Assembly (NCBI GenBank): GCA_964482435.1
Contig: CAYZXL010000072.1
Location: forward strand, 1-22,673
DNA: 22,673 bases
Source: CAYZXL01 sp964482435
GTDB taxonomy: Bacteria; Auribacterota; JABMQX01
Direction of reading: 5' to 3'
The translations under genes and the position numbers were made by a program. The notes beneath the pieces were generated by a model, which did not search any database, was not told where the DNA came from, and saw only the letters and a list, made by a program, of their open reading frames with translations. Of this stretch, positions 1-8,645 are shown piece by piece (positions within the stretch are counted from its first letter, which is position 1; each line of letters starts with the position of its first letter).

Positions 1-100
1 CCGTCGTAACTCCCACCACGCAAACATCATACCCCCGGTGCAATAGCGGAACTACCGACTAACCCCTCTGATACCAATGCATTAAGTACGCATCAGTGAG

Positions 101-481
101 GTGAACTTCCGCCCTCAGATAGCGAGTAGGACCCGTAAGCTGATGAAATACGTGCGCGAGCAGGTTAGCAGACGTGCCGCGAGGCTGGGCCTCGCATCTC
201 AAGCTGCACAGGTGAAATGGGCTAAGGAACTTGGAATTGGCACCACGATAGTTTTGTGCGGCCTACCCCCACATGTCCAAGAGCAAGTCCGAACCTCCCT
301 CGGCGCACAGGCTCGGGCGAGGGTCCCCAACAGAATAGACATAGCCCGTATGCGTCATTCCACTGTCATTTTGCGCCCCCGAAGAGAACGCACCATGAGC
401 CATACTGGATGGCGGGAGCAGCCACCCGCCCGATTCGGGACTTTTTCGACCAGGCATGACTCCTACCGGTCTCTGTGGTAG
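101..481 (+). CDS. Doubtful 126-aa ORF, possible TnpB/OrfB remnant
   Basis: This GTG-started frame has no good ribosome binding site and its 3' end overlaps the tail of the alpha-galactosidase gene on the other strand. Residues about 10-55 are basic and helical, and then read WAKELGIGTTIVLCGLP. That resembles the segment of IS200/IS605-type TnpB proteins in which a basic helix precedes a WAKExGVGTIVxGDL strand. The second half (residues 60-126) is proline- and arginine-rich and does not fit TnpB. No DED catalytic motif or zinc ribbon is visible. It may be a decayed transposon-gene fragment or a chance ORF. The resemblance is by eye only. Confidence 0.2.
   Translation: MNFRPQIASRTRKLMKYVREQVSRRAARLGLASQAAQVKWAKELGIGTTIVLCGLPPHVQEQVRTSLGAQARARVPNRIDIARMRHSTVILRPRRERTMSHTGWREQPPARFGTFSTRHDSYRSLW
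411..430 (-). terminator. GC hairpin past the alpha-galactosidase stop
   Basis: GGCGGG (411-416) and CCCGCC (425-430) form a perfect 6-bp stem with an 8-nt loop, about 33 nt after the stop of the minus-strand GH36 gene. No U-tract follows on the minus strand, so it is at best a weak or Rho-assisted 3' end, or an mRNA-stabilising hairpin. Confidence 0.25.
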
Positions 482-2478
482 GCGATGAACGCGGAGCCTG
501 GCCGGTCCGCGATGTTGATACGCAAACCGTCCCCCATCAACTTCTCACCGGTCAGCTTCTCCGTATTGCCCGTATCCAGGTTCTCCACCGCACAGACGGC
601 TTTGGGGTCCAATCCTTGCAGTTTGAAGACCCGTGAATCCTCCGCACAGTCATCACGCCGGAACGCTTCCACCATCCCCTCGCCTTTCTCCGGGAGGTCG
701 AACTGCCAGGCTATCCAGGCGTTCTTCTCTAAGCTGTATGGCGTGAGAGGATAGTAGTCGCCCATCATGCACTTGCTCAGATGCCGCCACTCTTTCACCA
801 TCCGCCGCATCAGGTCCCAGTCACACCCTTCCTTCCGGACGTCCCACGCGATGCCGTAAATCGGCGCCATCGTGCTTCGGTTCTCATAGGCGCCTTTCAT
901 GTACAGCCCGGTGCCGTTGATCGGAACCCACATCGAGAGACCATAGGTGTGGCCCTGATTTCCGATCGGGTCCATTGTGTAGTCGCTTCGCAATATGGGA
1001 ACTGAACGCCGCAATGTTTCGAGGTTGTTACGGCGGCCACCGGAGGCGCATGTGTCAATGAGCAGATTTGGGTGCCTGCGCCGCAGCTCGTCCCAATACG
1101 CATAATAGCCTTCAACGTGCCGGATCTCCGTGATGCCCTGCCTGTCTTCGGTGTCGTTGCCTCGCCAATAAGGGAGCGGATCCATGTTGAAGTCCTGCCG
1201 GTACACGTCAACACCCTGGGTCGTGATCAGGTTGTCGAAGTGTTCGGTGATCCACTTGCGGCATTCGGGGTCTCCCAGCTTCACAAGACCGCCTTCGGCG
1301 CCGCCATAGATCCAGTCCGGATGGTTCCGGGCAAGCCAGGTTCCCTTGGAAACTCGCTCCGGCTCAAACCAGAGGATGAACTTGATGTTCTTGGAGTGCA
1401 AGTGGTCACTCATCGCCTTCAGGCCGCCGGGGAAGCGGTCCGTGTCCGGCTCCCAGTTGCCGACCTGCGGCCAGCCGACGGCTGGATCGCACGGATACCA
1501 GCCGGCATCCATGTCCCAGTACTCCACGCCGATGCGTTCGGCCGCGTAGCGGTCAATGAAAAGTTTTTCCGCTTTCAGGTTGGAGCGAAGACCATCGAAG
1601 TATCCGTTGCTGCACATGTAAAGCATAGGCGATGGCATCACACCCTTAATGTGAGGTATGTTATGCGCGAACATCCATCGGCGCCAGACGTTCTGCGCGC
1701 GGATCCAATCGCCATCGTAGAACTGTAGCACAGCGAGAGGCGAGCTGAGTTCCTGCCCCGGATGCAACGTGAAGTGCGTCAGTTCCTGTCCTCCGCGGAC
1801 CCGGAGGGTCTTGCCGCTATCGCGCTTGAACTCCGAGGACCACTGTCCGGCCCAACTCAACACGACGATGACGCCGCCGCCGTCCATCTCGATGTTGTAG
1901 TATGGATACGCGCCTGTCGTGGGACGCCCGCCGGCGCAGGCGAACCGCCTTGCGGCATCGGGCCCCATAGCTTCCACATGAGGAGCATAGCTATCCTGGG
2001 TGCAGTTGTCGGCGGTGTGATAGTGAAGTTGGAACTCCGCGTTGGTCTTGCGAGCGAAGCTTACATCCAGCGGCCGCACGTCGGAAATGACCGGCGTGCC
2101 GGCTTTGCCGGTGTTCTTGAAGAACAGCGTCCACTCGATAGTCGGGAAATCGTCATACTCAATCGCGCGGCAGGTGACGACCAGCCCCGTGGCAGGATCG
2201 GTATAAGTGACGACGCGTTCGATCTTTGACTTGTCCAGCTTGCGCGACTTACGCCCGACTTTCCACGTATTGAGGAAGTCCGACGAGGGCCGGTCGCCAT
2301 AGGTGAACGAAAATGGCGGACCGGCTGATGGGGCTTTCTGGCCATCGCCAAACCGCGCCACGGACCAATTGTGTGCGCGCGCAATCTCCGCCGACGTGGA
2401 TTTTACCGCTCCCACGGGCGACGCAACCAGCAGCGGCATTGCCGCCAATGTTAACATCAACTCGCAATGCAAACGCAT
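463..2478 (-). CDS. Exported alpha-galactosidase (GH36/melibiase-like)
   Basis: This 671-aa protein is predicted to release terminal alpha-galactosyl residues outside the cytoplasm. A signal peptide covers about residues 1-24, ending ASPVGA. An N-terminal beta-sandwich domain (about 30-280) precedes a (beta/alpha)8 barrel with the clan GH-D motifs in order: WDMDAGWY (321-328), LWFEPERVS (369-377), YRQDFN (426-431, nucleophile probably D429), CASGGRR (477-483) and RSDYT (497-501, acid/base probably D499). A small C-terminal beta domain ends the protein. Length and layout fit bacterial GH36 enzymes. The ATG is preceded by GGGAGGT with 5-nt spacing. It lies 98 bases downstream of the GH28-like gene on the same strand and may be co-transcribed with it. 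Family assignment is firm; activity on galactose rather than another alpha-glycoside is inferred. Confidence 0.93.
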   Translation of the reverse strand: MRLHCELMLTLAAMPLLVASPVGAVKSTSAEIARAHNWSVARFGDGQKAPSAGPPFSFTYGDRPSSDFLNTWKVGRKSRKLDKSKIERVVTYTDPATGLVVTCRAIEYDDFPTIEWTLFFKNTGKAGTPVISDVRPLDVSFARKTNAEFQLHYHTADNCTQDSYAPHVEAMGPDAARRFACAGGRPTTGAYPYYNIEMDGGGVIVVLSWAGQWSSEFKRDSGKTLRVRGGQELTHFTLHPGQELSSPLAVLQFYDGDWIRAQNVWRRWMFAHNIPHIKGVMPSPMLYMCSNGYFDGLRSNLKAEKLFIDRYAAERIGVEYWDMDAGWYPCDPAVGWPQVGNWEPDTDRFPGGLKAMSDHLHSKNIKFILWFEPERVSKGTWLARNHPDWIYGGAEGGLVKLGDPECRKWITEHFDNLITTQGVDVYRQDFNMDPLPYWRGNDTEDRQGITEIRHVEGYYAYWDELRRRHPNLLIDTCASGGRRNNLETLRRSVPILRSDYTMDPIGNQGHTYGLSMWVPINGTGLYMKGAYENRSTMAPIYGIAWDVRKEGCDWDLMRRMVKEWRHLSKCMMGDYYPLTPYSLEKNAWIAWQFDLPEKGEGMVEAFRRDDCAEDSRVFKLQGLDPKAVCAVENLDTGNTEKLTGEKLMGDGLRINIADRPGSAFIAYHRDR

Positions 2479-2490
2479 GGTGTACCTCCC

Positions 2491-2510
2491 GCGCCGTTAT
2501 TTCACGGCGC
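2491..2510 (-). other. Intergenic hairpin between GH28-like and GH36 genes
   Basis: GCGCCGT (2491-2497) and ACGGCGC (2504-2510) form a perfect 7-bp stem with a 6-nt loop, just upstream of the ribosome binding site of the alpha-galactosidase gene. There is no U-tract, so it is not a standard terminator. In a shared mRNA it could affect processing or translation of the downstream cistron. Confidence 0.4.
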
Positions 2511-2576
2511 CTATTGAGATTTTTCGTCTGGTGAGGCGAGACGCCCGCACCACAAGTATGACCAAGTTAGCCTCTC

Positions 2577-4193
2577 CTACGGTTCTGGATCGAGGTTTCC
2601 AGCAGAACGCAAGGAAGTGGGAGCGACCCCCTCCGTAAAATCGCCCACTTTGCCGACGCGGCTGAGATCGTTTCCAACCAGCGCGATGCCCGCGGTGTCC
2701 CGGCCTTCGAGGCGCAGGAAGACGCCGTCGGAGGCCTCGGGCTGGCAACCCCGGATCAGGACATTGCGGGACTGAACCAGACGGATGAGCGACGCGGCGG
2801 CAGGGGCGCGCGAACAGGTCAATCCGCTGATATTGGCCTCCTGGACGTCGTCCAGCACCAGGGCGTGGCGGCCGTCGGGCTCGTCGGTCTGAAGCCGCAC
2901 GTTGGAAAGGGTCAAGCCCCGGACGTGGCGGCAGTACAGGCCGTGCGCTGGCAGCTTTCCGAACATGGTTGCCTCGGGGTACTGCTCGGGAAGCTCCTGG
3001 ATCACGGCGGAGCACCACTCGCTCTTCCCGCCGCCTTCGCTGCGGATGGTCACGTTGCTCAGCGTCACGTTCTCGATGGCATGACCCGGTATGCCGACGA
3101 GGGAGCAGCCGGTTTTGCCGGCGCGGGTGGCCACGATATTGGCGAACGAGACGTTGCGCAGCGTGCCGACCGGATACTCCTCTTTCGGCCTGGCGCCCGA
3201 GGGTAGAAAACCTACTCCGCGGTTGCCCAGGCGGACAAAAATCGGCACTTCCACGCCGTCAATCGTCACGTTCGATACGGCGATCCGATCCATTTGGCCG
3301 CCGTCAACGAGTTCCAGGGAGATGCCGCTGATTCGCCGCTGCAGTCCACAGAGGACCTTGGATTCCCTCGGCGAGATGATCGAGCAATTGGCGATCGTGA
3401 CGTTCACAAAGCCCCCCGTGGAATCGGTGCCCATCTTGATGGCGTTGCAGTGGCTGCTGATCACGCAGTTGCTGATGAGTATGTTTTCGCAGGGTCGCTC
3501 CGATGTACTTTTCAAGCAGAGGGCGTCGTCGTCGCTATCCAGGAAACAGTCGGAGACGACGAAATCCCGGCAGCCGTCAATGTCCACTCCGTCAACGTTG
3601 TACGTCGCATGGTTCCACACGCGCACGCCGTGCAACCGCACGCGCTGACAAGCCAGATAATGTTGGTTCCAGAAGCCCGTGTTCTGCATACATACGTTTT
3701 CCACCAGCACGTCGCGGCAGTTGATAACCCGAATGAGGACGGGACGACTGCCGTCGTGGCGCCGATCGAAAAAGGCGCTGCCATTTCCGTCGAGCGTGCC
3801 CCGGCCAACGATGGCGATTCTTTCGAGGTCCTCCGCACAGATGAGGCTGCGAACGGCGTAAAGGTTCGTTCGGGAGGGGACCTTTGAGGTCCTATACGGA
3901 TAATCCCCCAGGTCGGTGCTTCCCAAAAGCGTTGCATTCGCCTCAAGCTCCAGGGTCACATGGCTTTTCAAAAAAACCGTGCCGGACAGATACGTGCCGG
4001 GCGGAAAATAGACCGTACCCCCGCCGGAGACGCTGCAACGGTTGATTGCTTTTTGAATGGCCTCGGTGCAGAGCGTCTTGCCGTCGGGCACGGCGCCCAA
4101 CTCACGAATATTCACGACCTGTTCCGCGGCGGTCAGCGGTGCGGCTCCCAGCAGACAAATTGAAACCATGAATACCAGTAACTTTATCCCCAT
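2577..4193 (-). CDS. Exported GH28 polygalacturonase-like beta-helix enzyme
   Basis: This 538-aa protein has a clear signal peptide (about 1-23, ending PLTAA) and the opening typical of GH28 and pectate-lyase-3 proteins: a G-A-x-x-D-G-K segment (33-39) and GGGTVYFPPGTY (57-68). The GH28 active-site region is readable: NVDGVDI (199-205, in place of NTD), SDDDALCLKS (220-229, the DD pair) and SSHCNAIKMGTDS (246-258), where the usual GHG is reduced to a histidine context. The rest is regular parallel beta-helix coils. GH28 members cut galacturonic acid linkages in pectin or rhamnogalacturonan by inverting hydrolysis. The ATG follows an AGGAGA-type site. With the GH36 gene it suggests attack on a pectin-like or rhamnogalacturonan-like polymer. 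Exact substrate is unknown. Confidence 0.9.
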   Translation of the reverse strand: MGIKLLVFMVSICLLGAAPLTAAEQVVNIRELGAVPDGKTLCTEAIQKAINRCSVSGGGTVYFPPGTYLSGTVFLKSHVTLELEANATLLGSTDLGDYPYRTSKVPSRTNLYAVRSLICAEDLERIAIVGRGTLDGNGSAFFDRRHDGSRPVLIRVINCRDVLVENVCMQNTGFWNQHYLACQRVRLHGVRVWNHATYNVDGVDIDGCRDFVVSDCFLDSDDDALCLKSTSERPCENILISNCVISSHCNAIKMGTDSTGGFVNVTIANCSIISPRESKVLCGLQRRISGISLELVDGGQMDRIAVSNVTIDGVEVPIFVRLGNRGVGFLPSGARPKEEYPVGTLRNVSFANIVATRAGKTGCSLVGIPGHAIENVTLSNVTIRSEGGGKSEWCSAVIQELPEQYPEATMFGKLPAHGLYCRHVRGLTLSNVRLQTDEPDGRHALVLDDVQEANISGLTCSRAPAAASLIRLVQSRNVLIRGCQPEASDGVFLRLEGRDTAGIALVGNDLSRVGKVGDFTEGVAPTSLRSAGNLDPEP

Positions 4194-4934
4194 CAGGCTT
4201 TCTCCTTTTTATACGACGGTTTATTGAGAACCAGGAAATGAGGCGGTCGGCAACAAAAAAGATCGAACATCGAGTGACTAAAGTACTTGCGCAGTTGTTC
4301 AATGTGCATTTGACATCATGCAATCATCTGGTTGCGGCCAGAGGCCGCGTTAAGCGTGTGCAGTTAATCTTATTAAAACATGGGGAGGAGAAAAAGGGGG
4401 CGGGAGTCGTTTTTTGAATATCGCCTCAGGGAGATATTTTGTGGGGCCGTCCTTGCGCGCGAAGCGTGGGTTCCAGCCCAAAAAGCTTTGCAGTTCGTTC
4501 AATCGCAGGGTGATTGCAGAAAGGCAATCCTGGCGAACGCCGCGGCGAATCGGTGCCTATTCGGGTCCCGCCTCGCGGATATTCTGACAGTCTGGACCAA
4601 TCTTCATGACAGGGCACCGAGCAATCGCTTGTTGCCTCAACCGAATTTCGCAGGACGACCGAAACGGATTCACTGTCCTGTTGCTTGACAGGCGCCGTCT
4701 CAATGTTCGTGATGCAGCTTGTACAGCTCGGTCCAGGGCCGTGGAAGGGTCCAGGATGAGTTTGGTGACGGAGAGAAACCCTCTCATCCCGGACGGTACT
4801 GGATGCCAAAAGGCAGTCTGACGCTCTGTCCGGAAGAAAACCGAAGGTTGTCCCTTTTCGGCTGAGGCTATTCAGCGCCTGTTGAATGTGGCGCCTCCGG
4901 CGTGGAAGAAGAAACCCGGCTTTGATCCAGTGTC
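4194..4934. other. Gene-poor interval with a short GC dyad
   Basis: I see no convincing gene here. A GC dyad, GCGGCC-AGA-GGCCGC, lies at 4334-4348 without a T-run. A 170-codon minus frame (4426-4938) begins at an ATGA overlap with the stop of the CRTAC1-like gene. Its sequence is rich in S, P and R, has low-complexity composition and no recognisable motif, so I do not call it a gene. The GH28-like gene's promoter must lie here if it has its own, but I could not pick a convincing one. Confidence 0.5.
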
Positions 4935-6809
4935 TCATTCCGTCGTCGGACGAGAAGTGGCCTGTGCTGAGCGCTCTCGCCCTGTCTCTCTAGCCGGCTC
5001 ATGAATCATCAAAAAGCGGTTCACGAGCCGGACGTTTTTCAAGACCTGTTTTATCCCCGAGGGCCAGATAATCTCAATGCTGTCCACTTTGGTTGCGCTG
5101 CTGAGACCGAGGTGAATCCGGCGGTCGCTGACGGATAAGTAGCTCCCACCTCCCCTCAGATAATGGTACTGGACCTTCCCTGCCACACGGGCAATCACCC
5201 GGGCGCCGATCGCGTCCAGGTTGCTCTTCGTGCCGATCAGCTTAAGCGTCAGCCAGTTTCCACCTTTTGTGTTGTTTCGCAGAACCACCGCCGGCCCCTC
5301 GCAAACGTTCACGACGATGTCAAGGTCCCCATCGTTGTCGAGGTCTCCGACGGCTGTGCCGCGGGAAACCGTCGGCCGGAGAAAATGCAGTCCCGCCTTG
5401 GCTGGTGGCACTCTCCGGAAAAAACCACGGCCGTCGTTTTCCAGAAGAAGGTCAACCTGGGCGTATCGCTCCTTAAACTGCCACGGAGTGGCATATCCGT
5501 TAAGAACAGCCTCCTCCAGCGTTATCACCCGCCCGGTGCTTATGAAGAGGTCCATGTCGGCGTCATTGTCATAGTCCAGGAAGCTTGGGCTGAAACCGGT
5601 ATAGCCCTTCGTAGCCTTGTCCAGTCCGCATTGGGCAGGGGCGTCGGTGAAGACCGGCCATTCGTTGTGGTAGAGGGTATGGATTTCGAAGCACCGGCAG
5701 GGCACCATGATGTCCAACAACCCATCGTTGTCCACGTCTGCGACGTCCACTCCCATAGAGGACTCCACATTGCCGTCGGCGCTGACCGCTACTCCCGCGG
5801 CCACTCCCCGCTCGTAGAATTTCCCTCCGTGGTTCTCGAACAGATAGTTCTCCATGAAATCGTTCGCCACGAAGATGTCTGCATCACCATCGTTATCGAA
5901 GTCGGCCACGCCCAGCCCCATTCCCTTCCCTTCCGGCGCATACAAACCGACTCGTTCTGTAACATCAGTGAAGATGCCGTCACCATCGTTGCGGTACATA
6001 ACGTTCGGACTCCCCTTAAAGACCTGCGGTCCCCGGTAATCGTTTATCACCTTCCCTGCAACCATGGCCAGCCCCAGGGGCTCACCCTTGGGGTCATAAG
6101 TCAGGTAGTTGACCAGGTAGATGTCGAGATCGCCGTCGTTGTCGTAATCCACCGCCGAGCAGCACTGCCCCCAGCCCTCGTGCGCGAGAAGGGAAGTGCG
6201 AGTGAACTTCCCATTCCCTTCGTTTCGGAAATAGACATTGACTCCGAAATTCGTGACATAGAGATCCTGATCGCCATCGTTATCGAAGTCCGCTGCTTCC
6301 GCGCCCTGCCCGTAGCCGCTGTCGGCAACACCCGCTTCCTCCGTCACATCCGTGAAACGCAATCTTCCCCCGGGTTCGGTGTCATTTCGATAGAGAACGT
6401 TGGTGATCTTCGGGTCCGGCTCTCTCCCCCGGAGGTAGTTCCCGTTCAAAAAATAAATGTCCAGATCACCATCCCCGTCGTAGTCGAATAGGGCTACGCC
6501 CGCCCCCATGATTTCGGGATAGAGCATGTAGTGGGTATCCTGACCGGCGGTGTGTCGGAACGTGATGCCCGCCTCCATTGCCACGTCTGTGAAAAGGGAA
6601 CCGTCGTCCCCGGCGGTTTTGTCACGGCGGCGCAAGCGCCACGCCGCCAACGCGATGCCCATGACAAGAACCATCGCCACTACCGAGAGCACTGCCCTCC
6701 GGCGAGAGCCGCCGTTCTTCGCGGCAGTCCCCCCGCGGGCGTTCGGTTTGTACAAGCGGGCTTCTCGCCCCTTCTTAGGTTTCCTCTCCGGAGATTGCCT
6801 GGGGCTCAT
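4935..6809 (-). CDS. Membrane-anchored CRTAC1-like FG-GAP/ASPIC-UnbV protein
   Basis: This 624-aa protein is probably displayed outside the cytoplasm on a single N-terminal membrane anchor (about residues 39-57, after a very basic segment). It then carries about seven FG-GAP/VCBS-type blades, each with a calcium-loop DxDxDG motif, for example DYDGDGDLDIYF, DFDNDGDQDLYV and DLDNDGDLDIVV. It closes with an ASPIC/UnbV domain (about 518-605) containing GARV and IIWPSG. Such proteins form seven-bladed beta-propellers used in adhesion or carbohydrate binding; the precise role is unknown. The frame stays open 28 codons further to a TTG at 6893, but that has no ribosome site. I chose the ATG at 6809, preceded by GGTGGTGGAG. 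The stop overlaps a doubtful downstream ATG in an ATGA arrangement. Confidence 0.9.
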   Translation of the reverse strand: MSPRQSPERKPKKGREARLYKPNARGGTAAKNGGSRRRAVLSVVAMVLVMGIALAAWRLRRRDKTAGDDGSLFTDVAMEAGITFRHTAGQDTHYMLYPEIMGAGVALFDYDGDGDLDIYFLNGNYLRGREPDPKITNVLYRNDTEPGGRLRFTDVTEEAGVADSGYGQGAEAADFDNDGDQDLYVTNFGVNVYFRNEGNGKFTRTSLLAHEGWGQCCSAVDYDNDGDLDIYLVNYLTYDPKGEPLGLAMVAGKVINDYRGPQVFKGSPNVMYRNDGDGIFTDVTERVGLYAPEGKGMGLGVADFDNDGDADIFVANDFMENYLFENHGGKFYERGVAAGVAVSADGNVESSMGVDVADVDNDGLLDIMVPCRCFEIHTLYHNEWPVFTDAPAQCGLDKATKGYTGFSPSFLDYDNDADMDLFISTGRVITLEEAVLNGYATPWQFKERYAQVDLLLENDGRGFFRRVPPAKAGLHFLRPTVSRGTAVGDLDNDGDLDIVVNVCEGPAVVLRNNTKGGNWLTLKLIGTKSNLDAIGARVIARVAGKVQYHYLRGGGSYLSVSDRRIHLGLSSATKVDSIEIIWPSGIKQVLKNVRLVNRFLMIHEPARETGRERSAQATSRPTTE

Positions 6810-7337
6810 CTCCACCACCAGCGTCCAGATGTTCCTGCAACTGCTCGCCATATGCAATGGTATGCTATCTCGACCTTCAATACAACGCTCCAAAAAGGGT
6901 GGCTGCGGCTATGCCTCAGTGCGAGGTATTGCTCACGAAGCGGCGTGAAGGAATGGGATGAGTTGAGGTTGGTTGGGCAGGTGCGGCGCTGTAGCGCCCG
7001 AATCATCCCGGCCCTGGCCGCTGAAACGCCTTGTGGCTAACCAACGTGCCGGACATAGGGCGGTGACCGCGGGCGTCGTCAGCGCGCTCGCGGGAACGCT
7101 TGGTCGGCGAAGAGTTGCAGTTGTTGGTGGAGAAACACGGAATCGAATCCAACCAGCTTTTCGTGGATCGGTTTCCGCGATTTTGGAGGCAAGCGCCGCA
7201 TAGTTTACAAAACGCGCCATGTTTCTCTATGCGAAGATTATCATGCGTGATTAGGCGAGAGTGTCAAAAAAACGTAGTAACCGCATCTTCGGTGGAGGGT
7301 CAAACCGCTTCTCGGAAGGCGCCAAGGCGCCCGGAGC
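6810..7337. other. Gene-poor interval with two GC dyads
   Basis: No supported gene. It holds a perfect dyad GGCGCT-GT-AGCGCC at 6985-6998 and another, GGCGCC-AA-GGCGCC, at 7318-7331. The second lies directly after the stop of the oxidoreductase gene and could form a short 3' hairpin; the nearest run of T on the minus strand is about 50 nt further on, too far for a standard terminator. Small frames across this interval look like chance ORFs. Confidence 0.5.
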
Positions 7338-8645
7338 TCACAAGGTCCACCCTTCACGGTAGCTGCGCCTGATGTAGGGTTCCGCCTTGGGACAGTTCGT
7401 TGCTCTCAAGTTCACCGGGTCCCACTGGAGCTTCTCTCCAACGCGGTAAGCCACGTTCCCCAACAGAACCGCTTCGCTCAGCGCACCGGAGTAATCGAAA
7501 TTGCAGGTGGTCGGGCCTCCCGTCTTGCAGGCGACAATCCATTCCTTGTGGTGGCCGATCGAGTCAGGGATGGTAGGCTCCGGCGGTTGAAAGTCCGCGA
7601 ATTTCGATTCGGGAAGCAGCTTCCACTTGCCGTAGCCGCTCAGCAATACCCCTTTCTCACCCATGAAGAGCACGCCGGACTCCCACTCGGCCACGTCTTC
7701 CTTTGGCAGAACCTTGGCCAGGATCGGCGGGCCGTTCTTTGCGTGATAGAACATCATCTTGACCGGCGGCAGCTTGTCTCGGGCGGGGAATTCGTAGTGG
7801 ACGGTCATCCATCGGGGAGACGTTTCCGGATGCACTGGGGGACCTTCGGCCTCAACGGAGACAGGATGGCGCAGCTTCAATGCCCAGAACGCGAGGTCCA
7901 TGATGTGGACTCCGTTATTCCCCGTCTCGCCCGTTCCGAAGTCCCACCAGAATCGCCAACCATAGGGGACGTAAACCGGATGATAGGGACGATACGGAGC
8001 CGGCCCAAGCCACAGGTCCCATTTCAGGTGCGGCGGATTTGGAGGGGTGTCCGTCGGCCTCTCGCCGCCACCGCGCTCCCCACCGATCCAGACGTGGCAC
8101 TCTCCCACCGACCCGATCGCCCCGGACTGGATTAGCTCCACAATCCGGCGGTGGCTGCCTGTGGCGTGATGTTGCGTCCCCATCTGGGTAATAACTTTCC
8201 TCTCGGCGGCGACGTCCGCCATCACCCGGGACTCATACACGGAATGAGTCAAGGGCTTCTCACAGTAGCAGTGCTTGCGCATCTTCATGGCCATCACGCT
8301 CGGCGGTGCGTGGGTGTGATCGGGCGTGCTCACCACGACTGCGTCAATTTCCTTATCCATCTCGTCGAGCATCTTCCGGAAATCGTTGTACGTCTTCGCC
8401 TTCGGGAAGCGCTTTGCCGCGACGCCCAGGTAGTTGTCATCAATGTCGCACAGCGCTACGATGTTCTCGCCCACGACCTCGTCCGTATTGGCTCGTCCTC
8501 GGCCGGCCACACCAATGATCCCGATGTTCAATTTTCCGTTCGCAGAGTTGCCCTGAGCCAGCACACGGCTGCTGGCCGCCCAGAAGCCAAGGCCCCCCAG
8601 GGCAGTCTTCCGCAGCATTTCACGACGAGTGAGTCGCTCCGCCAT
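7338..8645 (-). CDS. Tat-exported Gfo/Idh/MocA family oxidoreductase
   Basis: This 435-aa protein is a predicted NAD(P)-dependent sugar or inositol dehydrogenase-like enzyme. A twin-arginine signal (TRREMLRK, residues 6-13, then a hydrophobic stretch ending near VLAQG) suggests folded export. The Rossmann domain starts IGIIGVAGRGRAN (41-53), followed by the VSTPDHTH loop (105-112) and the family EKP motif (129-131). The C-terminal alpha/beta domain holds WDFGTGETGNNGVHIMDL (about 234-251), including the conserved D and H. The ATG follows AGGAGG with good spacing. Exported Gfo/Idh proteins of this sub-type are abundant in Planctomycetota and Verrucomicrobiota and may act on glycosidic sugars rather than in central catabolism. 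The gene is divergent from the sugar-uptake operon. Substrate is unknown. Confidence 0.93.
   Translation of the reverse strand: MAERLTRREMLRKTALGGLGFWAASSRVLAQGNSANGKLNIGIIGVAGRGRANTDEVVGENIVALCDIDDNYLGVAAKRFPKAKTYNDFRKMLDEMDKEIDAVVVSTPDHTHAPPSVMAMKMRKHCYCEKPLTHSVYESRVMADVAAERKVITQMGTQHHATGSHRRIVELIQSGAIGSVGECHVWIGGERGGGERPTDTPPNPPHLKWDLWLGPAPYRPYHPVYVPYGWRFWWDFGTGETGNNGVHIMDLAFWALKLRHPVSVEAEGPPVHPETSPRWMTVHYEFPARDKLPPVKMMFYHAKNGPPILAKVLPKEDVAEWESGVLFMGEKGVLLSGYGKWKLLPESKFADFQPPEPTIPDSIGHHKEWIVACKTGGPTTCNFDYSGALSEAVLLGNVAYRVGEKLQWDPVNLRATNCPKAEPYIRRSYREGWTL

Noticed and set aside
429..446. Plus-strand CCCG-ATT-CGGG hairpin followed by CTTTTT
   Set aside because: The stem is only 4 bp and there is no credible plus-strand gene ending here.
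4426..4938. 170-codon minus-strand ORF starting in an ATGA overlap with the CRTAC1-like gene
   Set aside because: The overlap looks like coupling, but the protein has no domain, odd composition and no other support. A search for homologues would decide.
5163..6491. 442-codon plus-strand ORF
   Set aside because: It is the antisense shadow of the CRTAC1-like gene; the repeated DxDxDG codons create long open frames on the other strand rich in V and I.
6933..7220. 95-codon minus-strand ORF in the gap before the oxidoreductase gene
   Set aside because: Composition is rich in A, T, P and R without motif, and there is no ribosome binding site.
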